DNA of 16,138 bases. It comes from CAZWVR01 sp964637235. Lineage in GTDB: Bacteria; Bacteroidota; Bacteroidia; Bacteroidales; S143-33. The DNA lies in contig CAZWVR010000057.1 in NCBI GenBank assembly GCA_964637235.1, forward strand, positions 1 through 16,138, in the 5' to 3' direction. Shown here in pieces: positions 1-7,501 of this stretch; position 1 is the stretch's first letter; each line of letters starts with the position of its first letter. The notes under the pieces are model-generated. The model did no database searches, was not told where the DNA came from, and saw nothing but the letters and a program-made list of their open reading frames with translations. The position numbers were made by a program, and so were the translations under genes.

Positions 1-14
1 AGGTAGAGGTCTGG

Positions 15-37
15 AGGTAGAGGCAAGGCCTCTACCT
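15..37. repeat. Palindromic hairpin repeat, left copy
   Basis: This is a perfect hairpin with 10-bp arms (AGGTAGAGGC and GCCTCTACCT) around a 3-nt loop, AAG. The same 23-nt element occurs in exact reverse complement (loop CTT) at 16034-16056. Positions 1-9 repeat the first nine bases (AGGTAGAGG) 14 nt upstream, so the window edge may cut into another copy or a tandem array. It lies 29 nt before the flippase start codon. No T-run follows on the plus strand, so it is a weak terminator candidate in that direction. It looks like a REP-type dispersed palindrome. Two copies in the window show that it recurs, but genome-wide dispersal is inference. Confidence 0.75.
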
Positions 38-66
38 GTGTGATTAAATTTATTAAAATAAATTAG

Positions 67-1311
67 ATGTTTAAGAATATAGAGGGTAAAATATATAAAG
101 GGTCTAAAATTTTAGGAAATAAAATTGGTCTAGATTTGCCGTATTTTATTAAAAATGGTTTTTGGGTAATGATGAGGCAGGTGGTTGGTTCTATCGGAGG
201 TCTCTTGCTTTCGGTTGTTTTTGCGAGATTAGCAACACAGGAAGTGTTTGGACAATATCAATTTGTATTGTCAATTTTGTCTATTGTTTCTATTCTATCT
301 ATTCCAGGCTTAAATACAGCTTTAGTCCGTTCTGTTGCTAGGGGGTATGATGGTGATTATAGAAAAGTTGTTAGAATTAGTTTTCTGTGGAGCTTATTGG
401 GAATTCCCGTACTTTTGGGTGTCGGAGGCTATTATTATCTATATCAAAGTCACCCACTGGGAATAGCTTTAATGATTTCCTCAATATTTTTTCCCTTTTT
501 TTATGCACCTAATACCTGGGATAGTTTTTTGCAAGGGAAGAGTAGATTCGATGTTTCTGCCAAATACAGTTCTATTCAAATAGCCATAAACACAGTTGCC
601 ACCATAGGAATCATTTTTTTTAGTAGAGATAATTTAATTCCAATAATAATAGTCTATTTGATTTCATATACATTTTTTAATGGATATTATTTTTGGAAAA
701 GTTCAAGATATATTAGTAATAATAAGAAAAGTAAAGATGTCGTTAAGTATGGTTGGTTTTTGACGAAGGTAGGTGCTGCTGGGTTGTTAATTGATTATAT
801 AGACCGTATTATTCTAGGTGTAGTTAATATAAAAATATTAGCCATTTATGCAGTAGCACTTAATCTAATTGTTGCTATAAAAAATGTTATAAAAGGTTTA
901 TTTGCACTTACTTTTCCTAAATTCTCTAAGACAAACGCAAAACCATCAAGAAAAAATTGGTTTGTTGTAATGGTGTTTGCCCTATCCGTGACATTGGCGG
1001 TATATATGTCTGCAGATAATATTATTATACTATTATTTACAGAAAATTATAGGGAGGCTATACCACTCCTTAAGGAAGGATCGTTTTTGATAATATTTTT
1101 TATGATAAATAGCTTATTCGGGTTTAGAACATTTTCCGGTAAATATAAAAAGAAAATTTATGGAGTGAATTTATTGGCGCCTTTAATTACTATAGTGTTG
1201 TCCTTCCTTGTTCTATTTGTAACTAAGGATTTATTTTTATTTGTTCTTGCAAAATTGTATTTAAGACAAATATTAAATTTATCTTTTTTTATTTTTCTTA
1301 AAGATCTTTAA
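67..1311 (+). CDS. Wzx-type polysaccharide/oligosaccharide flippase
   Basis: This is a polytopic inner-membrane protein of 414 aa, slightly short for Wzx/MATE-superfamily flippases. Family members move lipid-linked glycan units from the cytoplasmic to the outer face of the membrane. Many hydrophobic segments run from about residue 30 to the C-terminus. The N-terminal stretch around residues 30-75 (NGFWVMMRQVVGSIGG, then ARLATQEVFGQYQFVLSI) follows the usual pattern of this family, in which a first helix is followed by a 'fG.Y.f' motif, and LNTALVRSVARGYDGDY matches the next conserved loop. The ATG at 67 directly follows an in-frame TAG at 64-66, so the start cannot lie further upstream. There is no clear Shine-Dalgarno sequence. 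It is the only complete plus-strand gene in the window and converges on the glycosyltransferase operon, overlapping its last gene by 14 nt. Substrate is unknown; it is presumably the glycan built by the facing operon. Confidence 0.88.
   Translation: MFKNIEGKIYKGSKILGNKIGLDLPYFIKNGFWVMMRQVVGSIGGLLLSVVFARLATQEVFGQYQFVLSILSIVSILSIPGLNTALVRSVARGYDGDYRKVVRISFLWSLLGIPVLLGVGGYYYLYQSHPLGIALMISSIFFPFFYAPNTWDSFLQGKSRFDVSAKYSSIQIAINTVATIGIIFFSRDNLIPIIIVYLISYTFFNGYYFWKSSRYISNNKKSKDVVKYGWFLTKVGAAGLLIDYIDRIILGVVNIKILAIYAVALNLIVAIKNVIKGLFALTFPKFSKTNAKPSRKNWFVVMVFALSVTLAVYMSADNIIILLFTENYREAIPLLKEGSFLIIFFMINSLFGFRTFSGKYKKKIYGVNLLAPLITIVLSFLVLFVTKDLFLFVLAKLYLRQILNLSFFIFLKDL
1298..1311. repeat. 14-bp perfect palindrome forming the convergent gene overlap
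   Basis: The palindrome TTAAAGATCTTTAA exactly equals the overlap between the flippase (+) and the last operon gene (-). Read on either strand it gives the final codons AAA GAT CTT TAA, so both proteins end in K-D-L. Both stop codons lie inside the palindrome. As RNA it could form only a small AU-rich stem, so a role as a bidirectional transcription end is possible but weak. Confidence 0.8.
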
Positions 1312-2320
1312 TAATTCTTAGGTATTTTTTTGCTGCATGTTCAAGTGTATAGGAACTATCAAGATAGCTATTGTGAGCAGATTTACGAAAATTAATATAA
1401 TTTATTCTGGGCATAGCTATTATTTTTTCGAGATATTTTTTCCAGGCTAGTTTCGTCTCGCAAAGATAGCCATTATAATCGTGGATAATAAAGTGTTTAT
1501 TATCACCAATATTGCTTGCTAATGTCGGAACGCCACAAGATAAATATTGTTTTAATTTAAATGCAGACTTACCTCGATTCATTTCAGTATCCAAAAGAGG
1601 CATAATTCCAACATCGAATGAGCAAATTTGCCATTGCGTTTTTTGTTCGTTTTCCCAGTCTATATTTAAGGGTGCATATATTTGAATGTTTTTGTTATCT
1701 GCAAAATAAGTAGTTATTTCAAGAATGTCTTTTTTAGTCCCTAGTCCTAATAATGATAGACGTAGGGGGTGGCTTATTTTTTTAATTATTGGAAAAAAAA
1801 TTTTAAATAAGTTTTCACGATGAACTTTGTACATCCCAATCCATCCTATGGTAAAGATAGTATTATTTCTTTCAAATTGTATGTTGTGCACATCTGGGAC
1901 GGGCGTAGTTATTATATGTATATTTTTATTAAATTTTTGTGCATAGTTAAATAAATTTTCTGAAGCAACAACGACATGAGAAACTTGTTTCATGAAAGAT
2001 TCGATAATGGAAGGGTCTTTTATGATATACATTGCATCATCAATATCATAGATAGTTTTTGTTGATTGTTTTATAATCCAGAATATTAATTTTTGATAAC
2101 CACTCGGATCACATATTTTTTGAACAATATAAACATCTTCCTTGTTAATTTTTAAAAGAACTTTATATAGAAGAATAAGAAATGGAAAAAAAGACTTCCA
2201 ATGAGGCATGTAGAATTTTGTTTTAACATTAGAGATGTTTTGAATTTTTTTAAATAAATGTTTACCTCGATAACGTAGGCTAGGCGCTACCTTCGAATAT
2301 GCAAAATAATGTATAGTCAT
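1298..2320 (-). CDS. GT-B glycosyltransferase (GT4-like, glycosyl transferases group 1)
   Basis: This 340-aa cytoplasmic or peripheral enzyme is predicted to transfer a sugar from a nucleotide donor to the growing lipid-linked glycan. The N-terminal acceptor domain carries YDIDDA at residues 91-96, a motif common in a subset of group-1 transferases. The C-terminal donor domain shows IGWIGM near 158-163, FDVGIMPL at 235-242 and the donor-site signature GKSAFKLKQYLSCG at 250-263, followed by VPTLAS. In this subfamily G-K-x-x-F-K replaces the usual E-G-x-P of the donor loop. It is the last gene of the minus-strand operon, 9 nt after the upstream methyltransferase, and its stop overlaps the flippase stop. 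Donor and acceptor sugars cannot be read from sequence. Confidence 0.85.
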   Translation of the reverse strand: MTIHYFAYSKVAPSLRYRGKHLFKKIQNISNVKTKFYMPHWKSFFPFLILLYKVLLKINKEDVYIVQKICDPSGYQKLIFWIIKQSTKTIYDIDDAMYIIKDPSIIESFMKQVSHVVVASENLFNYAQKFNKNIHIITTPVPDVHNIQFERNNTIFTIGWIGMYKVHRENLFKIFFPIIKKISHPLRLSLLGLGTKKDILEITTYFADNKNIQIYAPLNIDWENEQKTQWQICSFDVGIMPLLDTEMNRGKSAFKLKQYLSCGVPTLASNIGDNKHFIIHDYNGYLCETKLAWKKYLEKIIAMPRINYINFRKSAHNSYLDSSYTLEHAAKKYLRIIKDL

Positions 2321-2329
2321 ACAATTAAG

Positions 2330-2992
2330 TTATTTTTTAAATATAAATAAATATCCAGTTGTGTATTTGTTTAAAATTTTGTTATTTTTAATAATTTTTA
2401 GGTTGTCTAATTTTTGCACTAAATCTAGTATAGGATAAGTTAAATATCCCAATAGTCTAAATGGTAGGAGCAGAGATTTATTAAATGTTTTTAGCATATC
2501 GCTTAAAACTGTGAAATAATTTCCCACAAGATAAATTTTTTCGATTTTAAAACCCATATCCCTAGTCATGCTAATCCATTTATCTTTAGTCCATCTTTGA
2601 TAATCATATGGGTCTCCATGAACAGGGTATAGAAACGGCATAGAGACAATAAAATAGCCACTCTTTTCTAAAACTCTATAGCATTCTTTAATCCCTTGCT
2701 CTGAATTTTTAACATGTTCAAATAATTCAGTTGCTTTTACAGTATCAAAACTTTTATTCTTGAACTGCATTTTTTCTACATTGCAGATTACATCAGGTTT
2801 TAGTTCTGGAGTAATATCAGCAAAGATCCACTTGTCAGTTTTGGGTGGAATAAATTTACCGCGTTTTCTTCCACCGCCAATATCCAAAACAGTGCCTTGA
2901 AAATATTTAGTATTTTTGTTAAGGTATTTATCTAATAATTTTCTACGATAAGTTGTTCCTAGGTAATATTGCAAAAAAAATGGTAATTGCAT
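2330..2992 (-). CDS. Class I SAM-dependent methyltransferase (Methyltransf_11-like)
   Basis: This 220-aa Rossmann-fold methyltransferase probably adds a methyl group to a glycan residue. SAM-binding motif I is VLDIGGGRKRGKF at 35-47. An acidic residue follows strand 2 (D59, in FADIT), and the motif after strand 4 is TELFEHV at 88-94. SMPFLYPVHGDPYDYQRWT at 117-135 is characteristic of methyltransferases found in polysaccharide clusters and probably shapes the active site. It lies 36 nt after the annotated end of the acetyltransferase, or 19 nt after the end that gene would have without its frameshift. It is 9 nt before the next glycosyltransferase. No Shine-Dalgarno sequence is evident at the ATG. 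The methyl acceptor (a sugar O or N, or an acidic group) is unknown. Confidence 0.85.
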   Translation of the reverse strand: MQLPFFLQYYLGTTYRRKLLDKYLNKNTKYFQGTVLDIGGGRKRGKFIPPKTDKWIFADITPELKPDVICNVEKMQFKNKSFDTVKATELFEHVKNSEQGIKECYRVLEKSGYFIVSMPFLYPVHGDPYDYQRWTKDKWISMTRDMGFKIEKIYLVGNYFTVLSDMLKTFNKSLLLPFRLLGYLTYPILDLVQKLDNLKIIKNNKILNKYTTGYLFIFKK

Positions 2993-3028
2993 AAAGTTTA
3001 TAAAATTATATTTAATTAGTAGACCTTT

Positions 3029-3541
3029 TTAACTCCTTGGCTGGAACACCAACAAGAGTAATATTTTTTTTCGGAAATTTTTAGTGACCACAGCGTTTGC
3101 ACCAATCTTAGTATTTTCTTCAACTATTATGTCTCCTAGTACTTTTGCTCCAGCACCAATAAAAACGCCGTTATTAATAATTGGGCATAAAGTATTTTTC
3201 ATATTATTTCCTATAGTCACCCCCTGCATTATAGTTACATCGTTACCTATTTTTGCATTTGGGTTAATTATTATTTCGCCATGATGATATATTCTTAAAT
3301 TATAGCCAAAACTTAAATCAAGAGGTAGATAAATTCCATATTTAACCATCATTCTTCTATATATAAAAATAAGAATAATTTTAATGGGACTAAAAATTTT
3401 TGGAGTTTCATTTATAAATCTGTTCCATAAAACCATTTTCATTCCAGGATTTTGGCGAAGACGATGTATCTTTTGGATAAAAGATTTAGATTTATTTGTA
3501 TTGGTAAAAGAATGTAGATCTTTTTTGAATTTTGAGTACAT
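3029..3541 (-). CDS. Hexapeptide-repeat O-acetyltransferase (CysE/serine acetyltransferase-like), 3' end frameshifted
   Basis: This 170-aa left-handed beta-helix acetyltransferase probably uses acetyl-CoA to O-acetylate a sugar. Members of the serine-acetyltransferase-like group often do this in glycan clusters. Residues 1-65 are helical and basic. The hexapeptide region runs from about 78 to 155 (NPNAKIGNDVTIMQGVTIG at 93-111, VFIGAGAKVLGDI at 126-138, TKIGANAVVTKNF at 144-156), with a candidate catalytic His pair at 86-87. After F156 the reading frame goes wrong: the 14 final residues (RKKILLLLVFQPRS) do not fit the family. An A8 run on the coding strand (3064-3071) sits here. Adding one A restores NITLVGVPAKELKRSTN and a stop at 3012, matching the expected 'GVPAK' family ending. 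The catalytic beta-helix is largely intact, so the product may retain activity, but the closing C-terminal segment is lost unless the shift is an assembly error. Confidence 0.82.
   Translation of the reverse strand: MYSKFKKDLHSFTNTNKSKSFIQKIHRLRQNPGMKMVLWNRFINETPKIFSPIKIILIFIYRRMMVKYGIYLPLDLSFGYNLRIYHHGEIIINPNAKIGNDVTIMQGVTIGNNMKNTLCPIINNGVFIGAGAKVLGDIIVEENTKIGANAVVTKNFRKKILLLLVFQPRS
3064..3071 (-). other. Homopolymer frameshift site (A8 on the coding strand)
   Basis: Eight T on the plus strand (A8 in the gene) follow CG inside the acetyltransferase. With A9 the frame reads on through CGA AAA AAA AAT ATT ACT and restores the conserved family tail to a stop at 3012-3014. The deficit of one base is typical of either a sequencing indel or slipped-strand mutation. 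Confidence 0.75.
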
Positions 3542-3601
3542 ATAAATTTAGTTAGGAAAATAATTTAACATACAACAACAAATAAACAATTTTCAACAAA
3601 T

Positions 3602-3630
3602 ATTATAAAAAAACAAATATAAAATATTAA
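3602..3630 (-). promoter_or_regulatory. Possible internal promoter for the last three operon genes
   Basis: On the minus strand a TATAAT (3602-3607) follows TTAATA (3625-3630) with a 17-nt spacer. This fits a sigma-70-type promoter about 55 nt upstream of the acetyltransferase start. It lies in the longest gap inside the operon, 3542-3662 (121 nt), which otherwise shows nothing but AT-rich sequence. Such matches are frequent by chance in DNA this AT-rich. Confidence 0.25.
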
Positions 3631-3662
3631 TAAAAATGTGTTAGTGTTATAGCAATTAACAT

Positions 3663-4742
3663 TTATGTTATAAATTCTTTAAATTTCAATTTGTCATTTA
3701 TTTTTAAAATTTGAGTAATAATTGAAATTCCCCATAAGAACATCACAGTTCCATGAATATCTGGCTCATTTAATCCTTTTGTTATTTTTGCTCCATAATA
3801 AACATCATTAGCCTTATTTTTGTAGAATGAAAATCCTCCAATATTTGGAAAATAGTATTGTCTGTATAATTTTATTCTATTATAGCAAAATTGTCTAATT
3901 TCCATGTATCGATAGGTACTCTTTGTTAATTCATTCGCATATTTTAATACATATATTATATTAAAATTGTCACAAGCATGAGAGTCATTTGTTACAGACA
4001 AACAAGTGTCGATAAGTTTTTTGGGATAATTAAAATCTGTTTTATTAACAGCTTTGAGGCCCGTTATTATTTTCATTGCGCCATTTATTTTTTGTTGAAT
4101 ACTTGTGTGTCCCTCATACCAGCAGCCATCTATTTTGTGTTGTAGACTGTTTATCCAATTTATAGAAAAATTAATCAAATCATCTTTATTGTCTAATTCG
4201 CTATTAGCTAAAAAGAATAAAAGATGGCTAAAATGACTTCCCGCTCCCCATGGGTTGTGCCATTCTAGTTTTCTTAGGTATTTTGCTATATTTTTTTTTG
4301 TTTGTGGAAAGTTCACAAACAGAGTATTTGGTTTTTGGTTAAGTAGATTCAATGCGGAAATGCTTTGTCTAGTTTCAGCAGTCTTCGTTTGTTGACCACT
4401 AATGTTATTAAGATTTACATTCTTTATAGCTGAAATAATGTTTATTAGGCTAGATTTTTTGTGTATCAACGGGTCAAAAAAGAACCCCTTGTCATCTTGA
4501 AATGATTTTATAAATTTCGACATAGAATCTCTCCTCTTCGTGGGCAGTCGTTCCAATAGACCAAGCGTATAATATATTTTTACTGCGAATACAGTATTTC
4601 CCAATCCCCAATTTGTGGAATGGTTTTGAAGGTCATTAGACAAAGAATAGCGAAAAAAACCTGGTTTGGCCTCTTCTTGTAGTAAATCAAGAAAGTAAGG
4701 AACTTTATTTTTTAATTGATAAAGCCAGTCTATTTCTTCCAT
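3663..4742 (-). CDS. Uncharacterised alpha/alpha-toroid-like protein (terpene-cyclase/prenyltransferase-repeat-like)
   Basis: This 359-aa soluble protein has no signal peptide or membrane segment. I do not recognise a named family. The sequence reads as repeated helical hairpins separated by Gly/aromatic loops, as in (alpha/alpha)6 toroids: FIKSFQDDKGFFFDP at 77-91, ETRQSISALNLL at 123-134, NPWGAGSHFSH at 163-173, GCWYEG at 206-211, HACDNFNIIYVLKYA at 255-269, GGFSF at 302-306 and EPDIHGTVMFLWGI at 326-339. Toroids of this kind occur in squalene/terpene cyclases, protein prenyltransferases, polysaccharide lyases and glucuronyl C5-epimerases. Conserved-looking His, Asp and Arg (R125, H170, H173, H255, D258, D328, H330) could line a central cavity. 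It overlaps the upstream glycosyltransferase by 13 nt, so it is translated with the glycan genes. A role in modifying or capping the glycan is inference. An enzyme of lipid-carrier metabolism is an alternative. Confidence 0.7.
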   Translation of the reverse strand: MEEIDWLYQLKNKVPYFLDLLQEEAKPGFFRYSLSNDLQNHSTNWGLGNTVFAVKIYYTLGLLERLPTKRRDSMSKFIKSFQDDKGFFFDPLIHKKSSLINIISAIKNVNLNNISGQQTKTAETRQSISALNLLNQKPNTLFVNFPQTKKNIAKYLRKLEWHNPWGAGSHFSHLLFFLANSELDNKDDLINFSINWINSLQHKIDGCWYEGHTSIQQKINGAMKIITGLKAVNKTDFNYPKKLIDTCLSVTNDSHACDNFNIIYVLKYANELTKSTYRYMEIRQFCYNRIKLYRQYYFPNIGGFSFYKNKANDVYYGAKITKGLNEPDIHGTVMFLWGISIITQILKINDKLKFKEFIT

Positions 4743-5779
4743 ATAATATTAGTTATGGTAATTAAGGCGGTTTGTATTTTATGGCGTAGTATTAGCATAT
4801 TCATATATATAAATAATATTTTTTTCGAAGGTGTTATTTCCTTTGGGAAATATTTTTTATTAATATGTATATTACGAATAAATTTTAAATAAGATTTACT
4901 GATTAAAGCTATGTTATATTTGGGCAGTCTTTTTTTATAATCAAAATAATTTTTTACAACCAGATTTATTTTTTCAATAGCTTCTTTGGGGGTGTTAAAA
5001 ATTTCCCCACCTTTTTTTATTAATTCTGGATGACCACCATCATTTAAAACTACAGCAGGTAATCCACAGGACAAAGCTTCTATTAAAGAGTTTGAACAAG
5101 GGTCATTTTTGCTGGCTGTTATAAAAATATCAGATTTCTTTAATTTCCGCGCTAATTTTTGAGAGGAGAGAGGTTTAATATATTTGATATTTTTAAATTT
5201 AATAGGTGAATTTCCGATAAATGTGAAATTATATTTTTTAAAATCTAAATTTTCATCTAGATATTTATAGGTATCAAAACCCTTGTTTATATTTGCAGAC
5301 CAGCTTGTGGCTATTAAATTTATTTTTTTAGATCGGTTCAGTTCAGTCTTGTCACTTGTGTTAAATATTAAATTATTTGGAGCATTTGGAATTATAGTTT
5401 TATTTTTTGAATGTATATTAAATAGTTGTTTATTTTTATTCGAAGACCATTGGGATTGAAATATAATTCCATCGGAAAAAATATAATTAAATAAATATAT
5501 TATTCTATCAATCAGAACATCTCTATCCCTAATAAGTGATATTGGTCCGTCTACACGATATATGATTATTTTTTTTGGATATTTTCTTTTAAGTTGGTAT
5601 ATTTGCTTGAATAGATATTCAGCTCTGAAAGGGTAGCTATTAAATAAGATAATATCAGCATCTTCTAGGCTATTTGTGTAGACATTAAATTCTATAAATT
5701 TTTCACGCAATGCCTTCAAAAATTGATTTCCTCCACCCCAAGGTCCATTCTGGAATTTGAATAGTATATGTATCTTCAT
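4730..5779 (-). CDS. GT4-family glycosyltransferase
   Basis: This 349-aa GT-B-fold retaining transferase is predicted to act at the cytoplasmic membrane face. The N-terminal domain opens with MKIHILFKFQ and the Gly-rich acceptor loop GPWGGGNQF at 12-20. A linker motif IPNAP lies at 130-134, and the donor domain begins near 153 (NLIATSWS, with K166-G167 of the donor phosphate site). The donor signature is DPCSNSLIEALSCGLP at 226-241, followed by DGGHPELI at 247-254. Here D-P-C-S replaces the common E-G-x-P. A hydrophobic C-terminal tail (about 323-345) could anchor it to the membrane. It ends inside the toroid gene (13-nt overlap) and starts 35 nt after the preceding glycosyltransferase. No Shine-Dalgarno sequence is seen. 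Confidence 0.88.
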   Translation of the reverse strand: MKIHILFKFQNGPWGGGNQFLKALREKFIEFNVYTNSLEDADIILFNSYPFRAEYLFKQIYQLKRKYPKKIIIYRVDGPISLIRDRDVLIDRIIYLFNYIFSDGIIFQSQWSSNKNKQLFNIHSKNKTIIPNAPNNLIFNTSDKTELNRSKKINLIATSWSANINKGFDTYKYLDENLDFKKYNFTFIGNSPIKFKNIKYIKPLSSQKLARKLKKSDIFITASKNDPCSNSLIEALSCGLPAVVLNDGGHPELIKKGGEIFNTPKEAIEKINLVVKNYFDYKKRLPKYNIALISKSYLKFIRNIHINKKYFPKEITPSKKILFIYMNMLILRHKIQTALITITNIIWKK

Positions 5780-5814
5780 GTTAAATATTGGTTATTAAGA
5801 TTGATAAAAGATTG

Positions 5815-6897
5815 CTATAATAATTTTTTATATATCTTGTGGTAATATTGTTGAGTTATTTTATTAATTTCATATGCTTTTATTTTTTTCGACATTTCTT
5901 GTCTTAGGAATTTATACTTTGATTCATTTTTAAATAAGTTGATGGCGGCGCTAGAAATGGAAGCAAAGTCTTCATTGTTGACCAAAAATCCTATTTTTTT
6001 TGAGAGTATCAAATCGGGGACCATGCCAACCTTGGTGGAAATTAGAGGTATTCCAGTTGCCATAGCTTCTAGAAGAGCTTTCGGCCCCCCTTCTTCACGG
6101 GATGCAATAATATATAAATCTATAACTTTAAAATAGGTAGCGACATCCCCAGCCCTTTTAAGATATACATGGGTATAGGGTATTCCAGCTTTCTGTAATC
6201 TATTTATAACATAACCTCTTGCTGGGCCAGTAAGCATAATATGAATATCTATTTTTTTAGCTATTTTTTCTACCGCATCACAAAAAACATCAGGACCTTT
6301 AATTAATTTTGGGGATGTTCCCATTCCCCAACCATCACCATCTTTTTGGAACGAGCCTATTATTTTTTTATTTAGCGGTAAATTTAATTTTTTTCTAAGT
6401 ATTTTCTTTTTTTGTGCTGTTATTGGGTAGAATTCATTTAAATTAACTCCAAGTGGTATCAATATGATTTTATTTTTATCTAATCCATGAGCAATTAATT
6501 TCTTTTTAGTAATTTCGCTTGCTGTGTGAACATAATTTACAATATTATTTAATTTTGGAATTTTAGTGATTCTATCTTTGTCTGTGTCAACTATATGAAA
6601 CCAGGTTAGAATAATTTTATTAGATTTTGATATTTTTGCGATGCCCTTATTATTAATAAATGTATTGGCGGACATAAAATGGAGTATTTTATTTCTAGCG
6701 CCGATATGGGTGATAGAAATTTTAAAAGATATTTTATCTTTCAAATATTTTTGTATATTTTTACTGTCCTCATTAATTGACCAATTAACAGATTCGGTAA
6801 TCAAGATTACTTTTTTAGAGGTGATAAAATTTGTACAAATATCATATGCGAATTTAATAATTAACTTTAATTTATTTACTTGATCTGACAATCGCAT
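5815..6897 (-). CDS. GT4-family glycosyltransferase
   Basis: This is a 360-aa GT-B enzyme if translation starts at the ATG at 6897. I chose that start because GGAG stands 6 nt upstream of it. The longer frame, opening at a TTG at 6909, would contain this ribosome-binding site inside the gene. Motifs numbered from the ATG: an acceptor-domain segment HTASEITKKKL near 124-134, IPLGVN at 147-152, GSFQKDGDGWG at 181-191 starting the donor domain, and the donor signature EEGGPKALLEAMATG at 268-282 followed by IPLISTKVGMVPDLI. The E-G-G-P form is the classic GT4 donor-binding loop. The start overlaps the end of the upstream methyltransferase gene by 26 nt, which suggests coupled translation. Sugar specificity is unknown. 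Confidence 0.88.
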   Translation of the reverse strand: MRLSDQVNKLKLIIKFAYDICTNFITSKKVILITESVNWSINEDSKNIQKYLKDKISFKISITHIGARNKILHFMSANTFINNKGIAKISKSNKIILTWFHIVDTDKDRITKIPKLNNIVNYVHTASEITKKKLIAHGLDKNKIILIPLGVNLNEFYPITAQKKKILRKKLNLPLNKKIIGSFQKDGDGWGMGTSPKLIKGPDVFCDAVEKIAKKIDIHIMLTGPARGYVINRLQKAGIPYTHVYLKRAGDVATYFKVIDLYIIASREEGGPKALLEAMATGIPLISTKVGMVPDLILSKKIGFLVNNEDFASISSAAINLFKNESKYKFLRQEMSKKIKAYEINKITQQYYHKIYKKLL

Positions 6898-7501
6898 ACA
6901 ATTCTCCAAATTTAATATAATAACTTTCTATTTTTAATCCAGCTTTATTTATTTCTTCCTTAAAATTTTTCTCTGTGTATTCAATAAAGTGAGTAGGATC
7001 AAGCCTGTATTCCATCTCAATTTCTTTTTTATAAATCGATAACCAATCCCTAGTAATTAATGGTACCCGAATAAGTATTTTAGGGGCTATTTTTTTAATT
7101 TTTTCTAAGAAAATAATCCTATCGTCTATATGCTCCAATACGTTTGATAATATGATTATATCAAACTGCTCATTAAAATCAAATATCATAGCATCACCAA
7201 TTATGTATCTTAAGTTAGTGTTAGCATATTTTTTTTGGGCCGCAAGAACATTATTTTTGTCAATATCTATACCCACAACGATTTTAGCTTTTTTAGAGAC
7301 ATCATAAGATACAGAACCATTACCACAGCCGATATCCAAAACTTTATCAAAAGTGGAAGTATTAGTTGCAAAAAAATTATGGTATTTTAGAATTTTATGT
7401 TTAGGATGAATTCCATTATGTAATCTGACAACCAGTGAACTAATAGCTTTGTAAGAAAAATTATTTAACCAAATAAAAATTTTTAATAATAATTTATTCA
7501 T
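6872..7501 (-). CDS. Class I SAM-dependent methyltransferase
   Basis: This 209-aa Rossmann-fold methyltransferase shows SAM motif I VLDIGCGNG at 54-62, the acidic ribose-binding residue in GIDID at 77-81, D103 before the adenine site, and SNVLEHI at 119-125. The later RVPLITRDWL (145-154) and YRLDPTHFIEYT (165-176) segments are typical of methyltransferases in glycan clusters. Its start overlaps the end of the preceding methyltransferase gene by 8 nt. The two are adjacent but differ in length and motif detail, so they look like distinct activities and not a recent duplication. Likely role: methylation of a sugar in the glycan, either internal or as a chain terminator. The acceptor is unknown. 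Confidence 0.85.
   Translation of the reverse strand: MNKLLLKIFIWLNNFSYKAISSLVVRLHNGIHPKHKILKYHNFFATNTSTFDKVLDIGCGNGSVSYDVSKKAKIVVGIDIDKNNVLAAQKKYANTNLRYIIGDAMIFDFNEQFDIIILSNVLEHIDDRIIFLEKIKKIAPKILIRVPLITRDWLSIYKKEIEMEYRLDPTHFIEYTEKNFKEEINKAGLKIESYYIKFGELYAIVRSSK

Noticed and set aside
3064..3071. Programmed ribosomal frameshifting in the acetyltransferase
   Set aside because: An A-rich slippery run is present, but I see no downstream stem-loop or internal Shine-Dalgarno sequence. A simple indel explains it with fewer assumptions.
3084..3284. Plus-strand open frame opposite the acetyltransferase
   Set aside because: It is antisense to the hexapeptide repeats, and its Ile/Pro/Thr-rich repetition is the complement of those repeats.
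6898..6909. Longer start (TTG at 6909) for the GT4 gene at 5815-6897
   Set aside because: The ATG at 6897 has GGAG at 6-nt spacing, and the TTG would put that site inside the gene. The four extra residues add no conserved motif.
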